64,000 bases of DNA, taken from assembly GCF_001426375.1 (NCBI RefSeq), contig NZ_LMEO01000012.1, positions 124,001 to 188,000 of the forward strand. Reading direction: 5' to 3'. Both the position numbers and the translations under genes were made by a program. The stretch comes from Paenibacillus sp. Root444D2. Its GTDB lineage: Bacteria; Bacillota; Bacilli; Paenibacillales; NBRC-103111. The notes under the pieces were generated by a model. That model saw only the letters and a list, made by a program, of their open reading frames with translations. It did no database searches and was not told the origin of the DNA. Numbering within the stretch: position 1 is the first letter of the stretch; every line of letters starts with the position of its first letter. Positions 19,090 through 27,899 of the stretch are shown here, piece by piece.

Positions 19090-19995
19090 TTACCTCTCAC
19101 CCATCACCAGAACTTCCGGTACTAGCGATATGCCGTACTGTTTCTGTACGATTAGCTGTACCTCGCCTATGAGAGTGAGAACGTCCTCGGCTGTAGCATC
19201 TCCAGTATTAACAATGAAATTGGCGTGAAGCTTAGAGATTTCAGCTCCACCGACACGTTTGCCTTTCAGGCCAGCTTCTTCGATGAGCTTAGCTGCGAAT
19301 CCCCCTTCGGGGTTGCGAAATACACTCCCAGCGCAAGCTAATTGAAGCGGTTGCGTGCGGAGGCGCCGATCCCGGTAAGCCGCCATGGCTCCCGCTATTT
19401 CTTTGCGCTCTCCAACCTGTAATTCAAAGACAGCTTCCGTTACAATGCCAGGCAATGTTTGCAGAATGGAATGTCGATAGGCATACTGCAAATCCTCCGC
19501 CTGCATCGTGACCAATTCCCCTGTGTCCAGGATGACTTCAGCCTGCTTGAGTATGCGTGACACATCGGACCCATGAGCCCCTGCATTCATGTAGACGGCG
19601 CCTCCCACAGAACCGGGAATGCCAGAAGCAAACTCCAGTCCGGTTAAACCCTCTTTGGCCGCTAGTACGGACAATTTAATGAACGAATAGGAACCACCTG
19701 CGTAGACCATCGCACCATCAAAGCGAAGCGTTTCTAACGCATTGCCAAGTTTAATAACGACCCCTCTAATGCCTTTATCACTTACAAGCAGGTTAGATCC
19801 TCTACCGATGACCGTCCATGGAACACCGCGTTCATATAGAAATCGGATGACAGCAGCTACCTGCTCTTTCGTTTGGGGGATAACGAGGCAATCAGCCGGA
19901 CCGCCGATTTTCCATGTCGTATAAGGGGCTAGTCGTTCATTCGTTCGAATCTCGCCAATATTTGCTGCCTGTAAGTCGGATATTAACTGTTGCAT
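19090..19995 (-). CDS. murB: UDP-N-acetylenolpyruvoylglucosamine reductase
   Basis: FAD-dependent reductase (301 aa) that makes UDP-MurNAc from the MurA product using NADPH. The FAD-binding segments TTWKIGGPADCLVIP and GRGSNLLVSDKGIRG are present, together with GLEFASGIPGSVGGAVYMNAG and the C-terminal catalytic SVFRNPEGGFAAKLIEEAGLKG. The shape is that of type II MurB, the kind found in Firmicutes. ATG at 19995 follows GGAGG. It lies 15 bp ahead of murA, so the first two steps are coexpressed. Confidence 0.97.
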   Translation of the reverse strand: MQQLISDLQAANIGEIRTNERLAPYTTWKIGGPADCLVIPQTKEQVAAVIRFLYERGVPWTVIGRGSNLLVSDKGIRGVVIKLGNALETLRFDGAMVYAGGSYSFIKLSVLAAKEGLTGLEFASGIPGSVGGAVYMNAGAHGSDVSRILKQAEVILDTGELVTMQAEDLQYAYRHSILQTLPGIVTEAVFELQVGERKEIAGAMAAYRDRRLRTQPLQLACAGSVFRNPEGGFAAKLIEEAGLKGKRVGGAEISKLHANFIVNTGDATAEDVLTLIGEVQLIVQKQYGISLVPEVLVMGER

Positions 19996-20199
19996 GGGAA
20001 AACCTCCTTCACAGAACGTAGGGCGAAATTATCTTGAAAAGCAGCTTCAAGCTTCATAATTTCATAATACGGACCGAGTCGAAGATGGCCGGTCTTCGTT
20101 GTTTGGCGCCATATTAAGCCTTAGGTGTCTGTCACGGTTATAGTGTAGTTTATGTAAAATCGGATAGAGTGTGACAATCGCCTATTCGGTTTAGTAAAA

Positions 20200-21270
20200 T
20201 CAAGGCGATAAGCTATAAGTTTCAATCAGTTTTACGATTGATGCAACCGCATCGCTTTCTTTTCGCGATTGCATCGCTGCCTTGTAGGCCTCTCGATTCG
20301 TATGAAGAGCTTCCACACGCTCTACGAGCGTATCGGCTGTTAAGGCTTCTTCTTGTATAACGTCCGCGTAGCCAGCTTTCTGAAAGGATTCCGCATTTAG
20401 AATCTGGTCTCCTCGACTTGCCTGCAGCGATAAAGGAATAAGCAGCATTGGCTTTTCCATGACTAAAAATTCATAAATAGATGTGGCACCGGCTCTTGAA
20501 ATAACAAGCTCTGTCATTGCCAAAATATCGGGGAGCTCTTCATTCAAATACTCGAATTGTTTATACCCCCGGGTATTAGCAAGCTCTGATGCAATATTGC
20601 CTTTCCCGCATAGGTGTACGATCTGAAATTGAGCAAGTAATTGCTCCAGGTTGCCTCTGACAGCTTGGTTAATCACTTGTGAGCCTAGGCTGCCGCCCAT
20701 CACCAAAATGACCGGTTTTTGCGAATGAAAATCACAAAGCTGGTAAGCGCGAGACGCTTTACCACTGAGAATGTGTTCACGTATCGGTAAACCTGTCAGC
20801 TCAGCCTTGTCTCTTTGAACATGCTGTAAGGACTCCGGAAAGGTTACGCAGACCTTGGTTGCAAAAGGAATTGAAATTTTGTTCGCAAGCCCTGGCGTTA
20901 TATCCGACTCATGAATAATCACCGGAATTTTATTCATCCGACTGGCAAGAACGACCGGGACGGAAACGAACCCGCCCTTCGAAAAGACGATGGCGGGCTT
21001 CAAACGACGGAGCAATCTATAAGACTCATAGACGCCTTTCATCACTTTGAAAGGGTCTTTGAAATTTTTCAGATCAAAATATCGACGTAATTTTCCAGAC
21101 GAAATCGAATAAAAAGGTACCCCTTCGCGTTCAATGATGTCTTTCTCGATGCCCGTAGCCGAACCTATGTATTTAATTTCCCAACCTAACTGCGCAAGCT
21201 TATGCATCAGCGCTATGTTAGGTGTAACATGTCCTGCGGAGCCTCCTCCGGTAAAGACAATCGTTTTCAT
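20200..21270 (-). CDS. murG: UDP-GlcNAc:lipid I GlcNAc transferase
   Basis: GT28 glycosyltransferase (356 aa) that converts lipid I to lipid II at the inner membrane face. The N-terminal glycine-rich loop TGGGSAGHVTPN, the acceptor-side HESDITPGLANK, the C-terminal GGSLGSQ motif and the donor-binding ISRAGATSIYEF are all visible. ATG at 21270 sits after GAGGTGACAGGGGA. A 204-bp gap with a small hairpin separates its end from murB; no gene is seen in that gap. Confidence 0.97.
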   Translation of the reverse strand: MKTIVFTGGGSAGHVTPNIALMHKLAQLGWEIKYIGSATGIEKDIIEREGVPFYSISSGKLRRYFDLKNFKDPFKVMKGVYESYRLLRRLKPAIVFSKGGFVSVPVVLASRMNKIPVIIHESDITPGLANKISIPFATKVCVTFPESLQHVQRDKAELTGLPIREHILSGKASRAYQLCDFHSQKPVILVMGGSLGSQVINQAVRGNLEQLLAQFQIVHLCGKGNIASELANTRGYKQFEYLNEELPDILAMTELVISRAGATSIYEFLVMEKPMLLIPLSLQASRGDQILNAESFQKAGYADVIQEEALTADTLVERVEALHTNREAYKAAMQSRKESDAVASIVKLIETYSLSP

Positions 21271-21277
21271 TCCCCTG

Positions 21278-22375
21278 TCACCTCGAATAGCGGGATATAT
21301 TGAGCAGGATGCCGACCGATGTCAGCATAAGCGTCAATGAAGACCCTCCTGCACTTATGAATGGCAAAGTAATGCCGGTTACCGGGAACATCCCAATAAC
21401 AACACCAATATTAATAATGACTTGAACGGCAATCATGCCGATAATGCCTACAGCGATCAAACTGGCAAACGTATCTGGTGCAGTAATAGCTGCCCGCATT
21501 CCGCGCCATACAAGAATCGTGAAGAGCAGCAGCACAAGCGTACCGCCGATAAATCCAAGTTCCTCAGCAATAATGGAGAAAATGAAGTCCGTTTGCGGCT
21601 CTGGCAAATAGCTGTACTTCTGACGGCTCATACCAAGACCAAGCCCTACAAGACCTCCCGGTCCAATCGCATAGAGTGATTGAATCGACTGATAACCTGC
21701 ACCTAACGGATCCTGCCACGGATCCAAGAATGCTGTAATTCGCTTCAAACGGTATGGGGCGGCAATGACGAGTCCGATAAAACCCGCAACCCCTATCATA
21801 CCTAGATAAGAGAGATGAAGCAATCTCGCCCCCGATGTGTAGATGATGAGCAGCGAAGCTCCGACGAGAACAGCACCTGTTCCAAGGTCAGGCTGCAGCA
21901 TAATGAGACCGAACGCTAAGCCCATAATGCCAAGCGGTGGCAATAATCCTTTTCTGAATAAGGTTATTTTCGCTTGGTTTTCGGATAACAAGTTGGAGAG
22001 AAAGAGAATCATCCCAATTTTCATAAATTCGGACGGCTGAATACCAAAGGCACCAATACCTAACCAGCTTCTTGCCCCACCGCGAACAACCCCGATGCCG
22101 GGAATCAGAACGATAATCAACATGGCAAAGCAAACAAAAAGCGCTACTCGGGCAAACCTTTTCCAAACTAAATAATCAACATTCATCGTAAAAAACATGG
22201 CGATAACACCCAAAACAGCAAATATAAATTGACGTTTCAAGTAGTAAAGGGAGTCGCCAAATTCGCGAAATGCAAGAACACTGCTAGCGCTGTAAACCAT
22301 AATAACGCCAATTGTCAAAAGCAACAAGGTTGGAACAATAATCCAAATGTCAGGAGCGGACCGTGCTTTACCCAT
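21278..22375 (-). CDS. spoVE: SEDS-family glycosyltransferase SpoVE/FtsW
   Basis: Polytopic membrane protein (365 aa, about ten segments) of the SEDS family that polymerises lipid II together with a class B PBP. Conserved pieces include the N-terminal SASSVLAFREFGDSLYYLKRQ, LQPDLGTG, the DPWQDPLGAGYQSIQSLYAIGPGG loop and the late PEPQTDFIFSIIAEELGF. The frame continues upstream, but ATG at 22375 after AGAGGTG gives the length of B. subtilis SpoVE (366). It pairs by position with murG and murD. Whether it serves division, the spore cortex or both cannot be read here. Confidence 0.93.
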   Translation of the reverse strand: MGKARSAPDIWIIVPTLLLLTIGVIMVYSASSVLAFREFGDSLYYLKRQFIFAVLGVIAMFFTMNVDYLVWKRFARVALFVCFAMLIIVLIPGIGVVRGGARSWLGIGAFGIQPSEFMKIGMILFLSNLLSENQAKITLFRKGLLPPLGIMGLAFGLIMLQPDLGTGAVLVGASLLIIYTSGARLLHLSYLGMIGVAGFIGLVIAAPYRLKRITAFLDPWQDPLGAGYQSIQSLYAIGPGGLVGLGLGMSRQKYSYLPEPQTDFIFSIIAEELGFIGGTLVLLLFTILVWRGMRAAITAPDTFASLIAVGIIGMIAVQVIINIGVVIGMFPVTGITLPFISAGGSSLTLMLTSVGILLNISRYSR

Positions 22376-22474
22376 AACAGACACCTCTTCGTGTGTTGTG
22401 GGCGTCATCCATGATACATATCAGCAAGCAGCGACAATATCGCCAACCAAACAGCATATGTGGATAAGCCCTAT

Positions 22475-23869
22475 TTAAAGGTTATGCACGGACTCCTTAA
22501 ACATGCGTCCCCTGTCCTCATAGGAGGGGAACATATCCCAGCTTGCACAAGCAGGTGAAAGTAGAACAATATCTCCAGGTTCACTCATTTGCCAGGCTAG
22601 CTGAACGGCTTGTGCCACCGCGTCCGCTGCATCCTTAGCAGTATCGACGGTTTGAATGCGGCTAATCCCTGCCATCTCGGCAATATGCGTAATTTTCTCT
22701 TTCGTTTGACCTAAAGTAACGATACCTTTAATCCGCTCACGAAAAGTAGGCAGAAGTTCCATATAATCTGACCCGCGATCCAAACCTCCTGCAATCAGAA
22801 CAACACGCTGGTTGAACGCCTCAATCGACTTTATCGAGGCCGCTGCATTCGTCGCTTTGGAATTGTTATAGAAGGTCACATCCTTCAACTCTCTAACGAG
22901 CTCCAGACGGTGTTCTACGCCTTGGAAGCTTCTGAGCACATCTGCTATGGCATCCAGCTGAACACCAGCGGTAATGGCTGCTGCCGCCGCTGCTAACGCG
23001 TTCTCGACGTTAAAGCTGCCTGGGATCCCCATTTCACTTGCCGGCATTATCGGCTTCACTTGGCCTAGTTCATTTGCATAAACAATGACCTCAGTCTCTA
23101 CATCGAAGTAGACGCCAAAAGCGAGCTTTTCTTTCATAGAAAAAGGGAACAGCTTAGCCTTCAGACTAGGAATTAATGACTGGCAGACCTCATCGTCCCA
23201 ATTCAGGATTGCCGTATCTTCTTCGGTTTGATTCGCAAATATTTTAGCTTTCGAAGCGATATAGTCATCCATTGAACCATGATAATCCAGATGAGTTTCG
23301 TACACATTTAACAAAAGGGCAATCGTTGGTCGGAACGAAGTCGTTCCTTTCAGTTGAAAGCTGCTAAGCTCAACAACCATCCAGTTATCAGCTGTAACTT
23401 CAGGCGCAGCCTCGGTTAATGCGCGCCCGATATTACCCGCTACAACGGGAGATAAACCAGCTGCGTCCAGCATTAAACCAATCAATGTTGTCGTCGTGGT
23501 CTTGCCATTCGAGCCCGTTATACCAATAATTGGAGCTTCACAGAATTGATAAGCAACCTCAACCTCTGTCACGACTTCAATTCCGAGCTCTTGTGCTTTG
23601 CGAATCGGCTCTATCGTATAGGGAATTCCTGGGTTCTTCACAACGAGAGAAACACCCTCATGCACCAAGGACTCCGGATGAAAGCCGCATACAACAGAAA
23701 TACCCAGAGCCGTAAGTTCGTCGGCTTCAGGGCATGCGCTTCGCTCTTTTTTGTCGTTGACCGTGACCAAGGCTCCTTTTTGATGAAAAAGCTTAGCCGC
23801 AGCGACTCCGCTGCGAGCCAAGCCCAAAATAATCACTTCAAGTCCACGATAATCCCGCGGATGCATCAT
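22475..23869 (-). CDS. murD: UDP-MurNAc-L-alanine:D-glutamate ligase
   Basis: ATP-dependent Mur ligase (464 aa) that adds D-Glu to UDP-MurNAc-L-Ala. The N-terminal Rossmann domain (EVIILGLARSGVAAAKLF) binds the UDP end. The central ATPase has the P-loop GITGSNGKTTTT, the LSSFQL motif and the HLDYHGSMDDYIASKAKIF region with the carbamylated-lysine motif. The C-terminal domain carries FYNNSKATN and AGGLDRGSDY. It starts three bases after mraY ends, so the two are probably translationally coupled. Confidence 0.97.
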   Translation of the reverse strand: MMHPRDYRGLEVIILGLARSGVAAAKLFHQKGALVTVNDKKERSACPEADELTALGISVVCGFHPESLVHEGVSLVVKNPGIPYTIEPIRKAQELGIEVVTEVEVAYQFCEAPIIGITGSNGKTTTTTLIGLMLDAAGLSPVVAGNIGRALTEAAPEVTADNWMVVELSSFQLKGTTSFRPTIALLLNVYETHLDYHGSMDDYIASKAKIFANQTEEDTAILNWDDEVCQSLIPSLKAKLFPFSMKEKLAFGVYFDVETEVIVYANELGQVKPIMPASEMGIPGSFNVENALAAAAAAITAGVQLDAIADVLRSFQGVEHRLELVRELKDVTFYNNSKATNAAASIKSIEAFNQRVVLIAGGLDRGSDYMELLPTFRERIKGIVTLGQTKEKITHIAEMAGISRIQTVDTAKDAADAVAQAVQLAWQMSEPGDIVLLSPACASWDMFPSYEDRGRMFKESVHNL

Positions 23870-23872
23870 GCT

Positions 23873-24832
23873 CTACAACACCTCATTCATATATAATCCG
23901 AGTACAGCAAGCACGAGACCTACGACCCAGAATGTGATAACAACGCGCCATTCCGACCAGCCAACCAATTCGAAGTGATGATGGATCGGACTCATTTTGA
24001 AAACACGCTTGCCTCTCGTCTTGAAAGAAACAACTTGGATCACAACAGAAAGAATTTCAACCAAGAACACACCGCCAACAATCGCAAGCAGCAGCTCAGC
24101 CTTGGTCAAAATGGCAACAGCCACAAGGCCGCCACCAATCCCGAGCGATCCCGTGTCACCCATAAATACTTTGGCTGGATGCGCATTAAAAACGAGAAAG
24201 CCGAGTACGGCCCCAACCATGGCTGCCGAAAAAATAGCCGCTTCCGGCTGCGTATTATTCATAGCAATAACCGTGTAAGCACCAAATGCAATGGCACTTG
24301 TCCCTGCAAGCAGTCCATCAAGACCATCTGTAAAATTCACCGCATTCGATGCACCCAACATCAGAATGGCCATTAACGGAAAGTACAACCAGCCTGGGTT
24401 GAAGTGGAAAGCCACAAATGGAATATATAAGTCCGTGCTGTGCCCTTGTATGACAAGCAGGTAACAAACAATGGCGGAGATCAAGAGCTGACCGAACAGC
24501 TTTTGTTTCGCTGTAAGACCAAGTGATCGCTTGAAAATAATTTTGATATAATCGTCGAGAAAGCCAACTAACCCATAGCCTAATGAGGCTATTAACAGGA
24601 TTAGAAGATCCGTATTTTTATCCGCAAAACGAAGCGTAGCAAGGGCCAGCGCGAGTAAAATAATGACCCCGCCCATCGTCGGTGTCCCTTGTTTTTTCAG
24701 ATGCCCTTGCGGGCCATCCTCACGAATTTGTTGTCCGAATTTCATACGCCGCAAAATGGGTATAAAAAGCGGTCCCATAATAAGCGCAAGCACAAAGGCT
24801 ACGCCCATCGTTAATAAAATTGCGTTTTCCAC
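23873..24832 (-). CDS. mraY: Phospho-N-acetylmuramoyl-pentapeptide transferase
   Basis: Membrane enzyme (319 aa, ten hydrophobic segments) that transfers phospho-MurNAc-pentapeptide to undecaprenyl phosphate to make lipid I. The catalytic loops are intact: FLDDYIKI, NAVNFTDGLDGL with the Mg-binding aspartates, GDTGSLGIGG and the substrate loop SPIHHHFELVGWSEWRVV. The start is GTG at 24832 after GGGGG. It lies between murF and murD, as in most Firmicutes dcw clusters. Confidence 0.98.
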   Translation of the reverse strand: MENAILLTMGVAFVLALIMGPLFIPILRRMKFGQQIREDGPQGHLKKQGTPTMGGVIILLALALATLRFADKNTDLLILLIASLGYGLVGFLDDYIKIIFKRSLGLTAKQKLFGQLLISAIVCYLLVIQGHSTDLYIPFVAFHFNPGWLYFPLMAILMLGASNAVNFTDGLDGLLAGTSAIAFGAYTVIAMNNTQPEAAIFSAAMVGAVLGFLVFNAHPAKVFMGDTGSLGIGGGLVAVAILTKAELLLAIVGGVFLVEILSVVIQVVSFKTRGKRVFKMSPIHHHFELVGWSEWRVVITFWVVGLVLAVLGLYMNEVL

Positions 24833-24907
24833 GTTGGTTCCCCCTGCTCGTTTTCGTCTTTCGAAAACGATCTACTGTTTCATCTTATAATTAAATATAA
24901 CCGCCAT

Positions 24908-26305
24908 CTAGGCTAGTAAGGCATTAACCACATGTTCGAGACGCATGCCGCGCGAGCCTTTTACGAGCACAAGGTCATCGGCTCGTACCTCAGCCCCGAG
25001 CTCTGCCGCGAGCTGCTCTTTGTCATCGAAGGCGCGTACGCACGCCTTCGGGAATTGCTGAGCCGCTTCATCCGCGATGTAACGGCCAAGACGGCCGAAC
25101 GTGAAGACATAGTCTACACGTTCCGGAGAGAGCATCCGGCCAATGCCGCGATGGAACTCCTCTTCGTGCTCACCAAGCTCCAGCATGTCGCCGAGCACGA
25201 GGAACTTGCGACCGAAGCCGCTCAGCTGCTCGGTCAAATCGATCGCTGCCCGCATGGATGCCGGGCTGGCGTTATACGCATCGTTAAGCACAGTCAGCCC
25301 TGAGGCTGCTGTCAGCTTCTCGATGCGCATGCTTGTCATCTGCAGCGAGCGAAGTCCCGCTGCAATTCCCTCGGGCGAGACGCCGAAGGCCTCGCCGATG
25401 GCAATGGCTGCTAACGCATTAATTACATTATGCGTGCCAAGCAAGGGAATGAACAATTCCGGGTACACCGGTGAATTGATCTGGAAGTGCGCCCCGTCCG
25501 CATCCATCTGGATGTCGGTCGGGAACAGATCATTGCCCGCGCCGCTGCCGAAGCGGATACGGCGCAGCCCCTCTGGCAGGCCTCGCTCCGCGAGGGCCTG
25601 TTCAACCAGCGGTTCGTCGCCGTTGTAGACGAACAGCCCACCGCTGGGCATTCCGCTAATAATCTCGGCCTTAGCCCGAGCTATTTCTTCCCGCGAGCCC
25701 AGCTGAAGCATGTGCGATTCGCCGATCATCGTAATGATCGACGCTTCCGGCTCAGCCAGATGGGATAGCAGTTCGATCTCACCACGTCCACTCATCCCCA
25801 TCTCGACCACGGCGAATTGCGTGGTCTCCTCAAGCTCGAGCAGCGTGAGAGGTAAACCAATATGATTATTCAGGTTTCCCCTTGTTTTATGCACTTGAAA
25901 CGTACTGCCCAAAACGGCGGCAACTAAATCTTTAGTCGTCGTTTTGCCATTACTCCCCGTAATGCCAATAATGCGAACCGGCAGCTGCTTGCGATAAGAT
26001 TTAGCCAACTGCTGCAGAGCTGTTAGCGTATCCTTGACGCGAATGATAGGCATGCCTTCTGGGGGGTGAGGATGGTCATCTTGCCATAAGGCAGCCGCAG
26101 CACCCTTGCTGTAAGCATCTGAGGCATAAGCGTGACCATCGAAATGATCCCCGATCAGCGGCACAAACAAACTTCCTGGTCGTATTGTACGTGTGTCGGT
26201 AGATATACCCATTATTGATATATCCCTATCCGCTGACGTTGAGGTCACCAGCACACTTTCAACGCCTAGCATGTCTGTCATTTGTTCCAACGTGCGCTCT
26301 ATCAT
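24908..26305 (-). CDS. murF: UDP-MurNAc-tripeptide:D-Ala-D-Ala ligase
   Basis: Mur ligase (465 aa) adding D-Ala-D-Ala to complete the pentapeptide precursor. The P-loop GITGSNGKTTTKDLV, GNLNNHIGLPLTLL, VVEMGMSGRGEI and the C-terminal LNDAYNASPASMRAAID and GDMLELGEHEEEFH motifs identify it. Its ATG overlaps the murE stop (ATGA at 26302-26305). Base composition is odd: from about 24930 to 25850 the gene is clearly GC-richer than both its own N-terminal third and its neighbours. In B. subtilis murF lies outside the dcw cluster. Confidence 0.96.
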   Translation of the reverse strand: MIERTLEQMTDMLGVESVLVTSTSADRDISIMGISTDTRTIRPGSLFVPLIGDHFDGHAYASDAYSKGAAAALWQDDHPHPPEGMPIIRVKDTLTALQQLAKSYRKQLPVRIIGITGSNGKTTTKDLVAAVLGSTFQVHKTRGNLNNHIGLPLTLLELEETTQFAVVEMGMSGRGEIELLSHLAEPEASIITMIGESHMLQLGSREEIARAKAEIISGMPSGGLFVYNGDEPLVEQALAERGLPEGLRRIRFGSGAGNDLFPTDIQMDADGAHFQINSPVYPELFIPLLGTHNVINALAAIAIGEAFGVSPEGIAAGLRSLQMTSMRIEKLTAASGLTVLNDAYNASPASMRAAIDLTEQLSGFGRKFLVLGDMLELGEHEEEFHRGIGRMLSPERVDYVFTFGRLGRYIADEAAQQFPKACVRAFDDKEQLAAELGAEVRADDLVLVKGSRGMRLEHVVNALLA

Positions 26306-27789
26306 CGTCCTCTCCCCCTTATCGCAGCCTTAGCCACCAATCGATCATCGAAATCATGCTTGACCCCCATGACATCCTGATACGTTTCGTGGCCTTTTCC
26401 CGCTATCAATATTACATCTTTAGGGCCTGCCCCTTCAATAGCCTTTTGTATCGCTTTTTTGCGATCCACGATTAATTCATACTGTTCCTTTGGGAAATTA
26501 ACCTCTTTTAGACCAGGAACGATATCATCCAGAATGGCATCTGGATTCTCCGTACGCGGATTATCTGAAGTCACATATAAATAATCACTATACTTGGCCG
26601 TAACCTTACCCATAAGAGGGCGTTTCGTTCGATCACGGTCACCACCGCAGCCAAACACAGTAATTACCTTACCTTCTGCAAAGTCACGTACAGTTGACAG
26701 GGCATTCTCTAGTCCATCTGGGGTATGAGCATAATCAACCAAGACTAAGTAATCCTGTCCCTCATTCACAACCTCCATGCGCCCATCTACGACCGAAATA
26801 TCTTCTAAACTATTCCGGATCGCTTCAAGGGGAATCCCTTCAGCCAGTGCCGCTGCAATGGACCCGAGCGCATTGTACACGTTAAATTTACCAACTAATT
26901 TCATTCTGAAAAAAGCCTCTCCCGCAAAGGAAATAAGCTGAAATTCCGTGCCTTGAGCCGTAATTCGAATCTTTGTCGCCCTTACATCACATTCGTTCTC
27001 TATCCCATATGTAATAATTTGCGCCGCTGTCAGCTTACTGAACGTATGGGAAGCAGCGTCATCCGCATTTAAAATAGCATACTGACGCTCTTTGAAATCA
27101 GCTGAGAAACCATTCCCCAATCTAGAGAAGAGCAAACCTTTTGCACCTGCGTAAGCATCCATCGTTTTGTGATAATCCAAATGATCTTGCGTTAAATTCG
27201 TAAAAATACCCGACCGGAAATGAATGCCCTTCACTCGACCTAATTCCAAAGCATGGCTGGACACTTCCATAATGCAGTAATCCGTCTTTTGTTCACACAT
27301 TTGGCGAAAACTGCGCTGTAAATCAACAGCTTCTTGCGTTGTGCGCTCCATTTCTGTATAGGTATCGCCGATTTTCATTTGAATCGTTCCCATAAGTCCC
27401 GTCGTGAAGCCTTGATCCCGCAATATTTTCTCGATTAAATAGGTCGATGTCGTTTTGCCATTCGTACCCGTAATCCCAATTAATTTCAGTTCTTTGCTGG
27501 GATAGCCATAGAAATGGGCTGATAAAGCTGCCATTGCATATCTCGCATCTTTCACAACAAGCTGGGGAATTGGCAAGTCAAGGACTCTTTCCGTTACAAG
27601 CGCAGAAGCCCCAAGCGCAATCGCTTTTGGGGCATAATCGTGACCATCTGCTGTCAGTCCAGGGATGCATAGAAACAAATCCCCTGCTTTTATTTTACGA
27701 GAGTCTGCTTCAATCCCAGTAATCTCTGTTTCAGCATCTCCATGTATGTGGGTAATGAGCAGTGCGGAAGCAAGCTCCTGAAGTTTCAT
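26302..27789 (-). CDS. murE: UDP-MurNAc-L-Ala-D-Glu:meso-diaminopimelate ligase
   Basis: Mur ligase (495 aa) that adds the third residue of the stem peptide. The P-loop GITGTNGKTTSTYLIEK, the EVSSHALELGRVKG segment and the KGHETYQ motif near the end are present. The specificity motif reads DNPRTE; DNPR is the signature of meso-DAP-adding enzymes, which predicts a DAP-type wall. The frame opens with TTG at 27795, but ATG at 27789 has the better distance to AAGGAGAGG. It overlaps murF by 4 bp. Confidence 0.97.
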   Translation of the reverse strand: MKLQELASALLITHIHGDAETEITGIEADSRKIKAGDLFLCIPGLTADGHDYAPKAIALGASALVTERVLDLPIPQLVVKDARYAMAALSAHFYGYPSKELKLIGITGTNGKTTSTYLIEKILRDQGFTTGLMGTIQMKIGDTYTEMERTTQEAVDLQRSFRQMCEQKTDYCIMEVSSHALELGRVKGIHFRSGIFTNLTQDHLDYHKTMDAYAGAKGLLFSRLGNGFSADFKERQYAILNADDAASHTFSKLTAAQIITYGIENECDVRATKIRITAQGTEFQLISFAGEAFFRMKLVGKFNVYNALGSIAAALAEGIPLEAIRNSLEDISVVDGRMEVVNEGQDYLVLVDYAHTPDGLENALSTVRDFAEGKVITVFGCGGDRDRTKRPLMGKVTAKYSDYLYVTSDNPRTENPDAILDDIVPGLKEVNFPKEQYELIVDRKKAIQKAIEGAGPKDVILIAGKGHETYQDVMGVKHDFDDRLVAKAAIRGRGR

Positions 27790-27899
27790 GAGCAACCCTC
27801 TCCTTAACGTTTTTGCTACCTATTATTGACAATTTTATGCCTATGGAAAAGCTAAACATGTCTTACTTGCAAATCTTTTTTCGGGCCGTCCAAACCAGA

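Noticed and set aside
25143-25628. 161-codon plus-strand frame inside murF
   Set aside because: It is antisense to a complete, motif-bearing murF and arises from the GC-rich composition there. No ribosome binding site or family match was seen.
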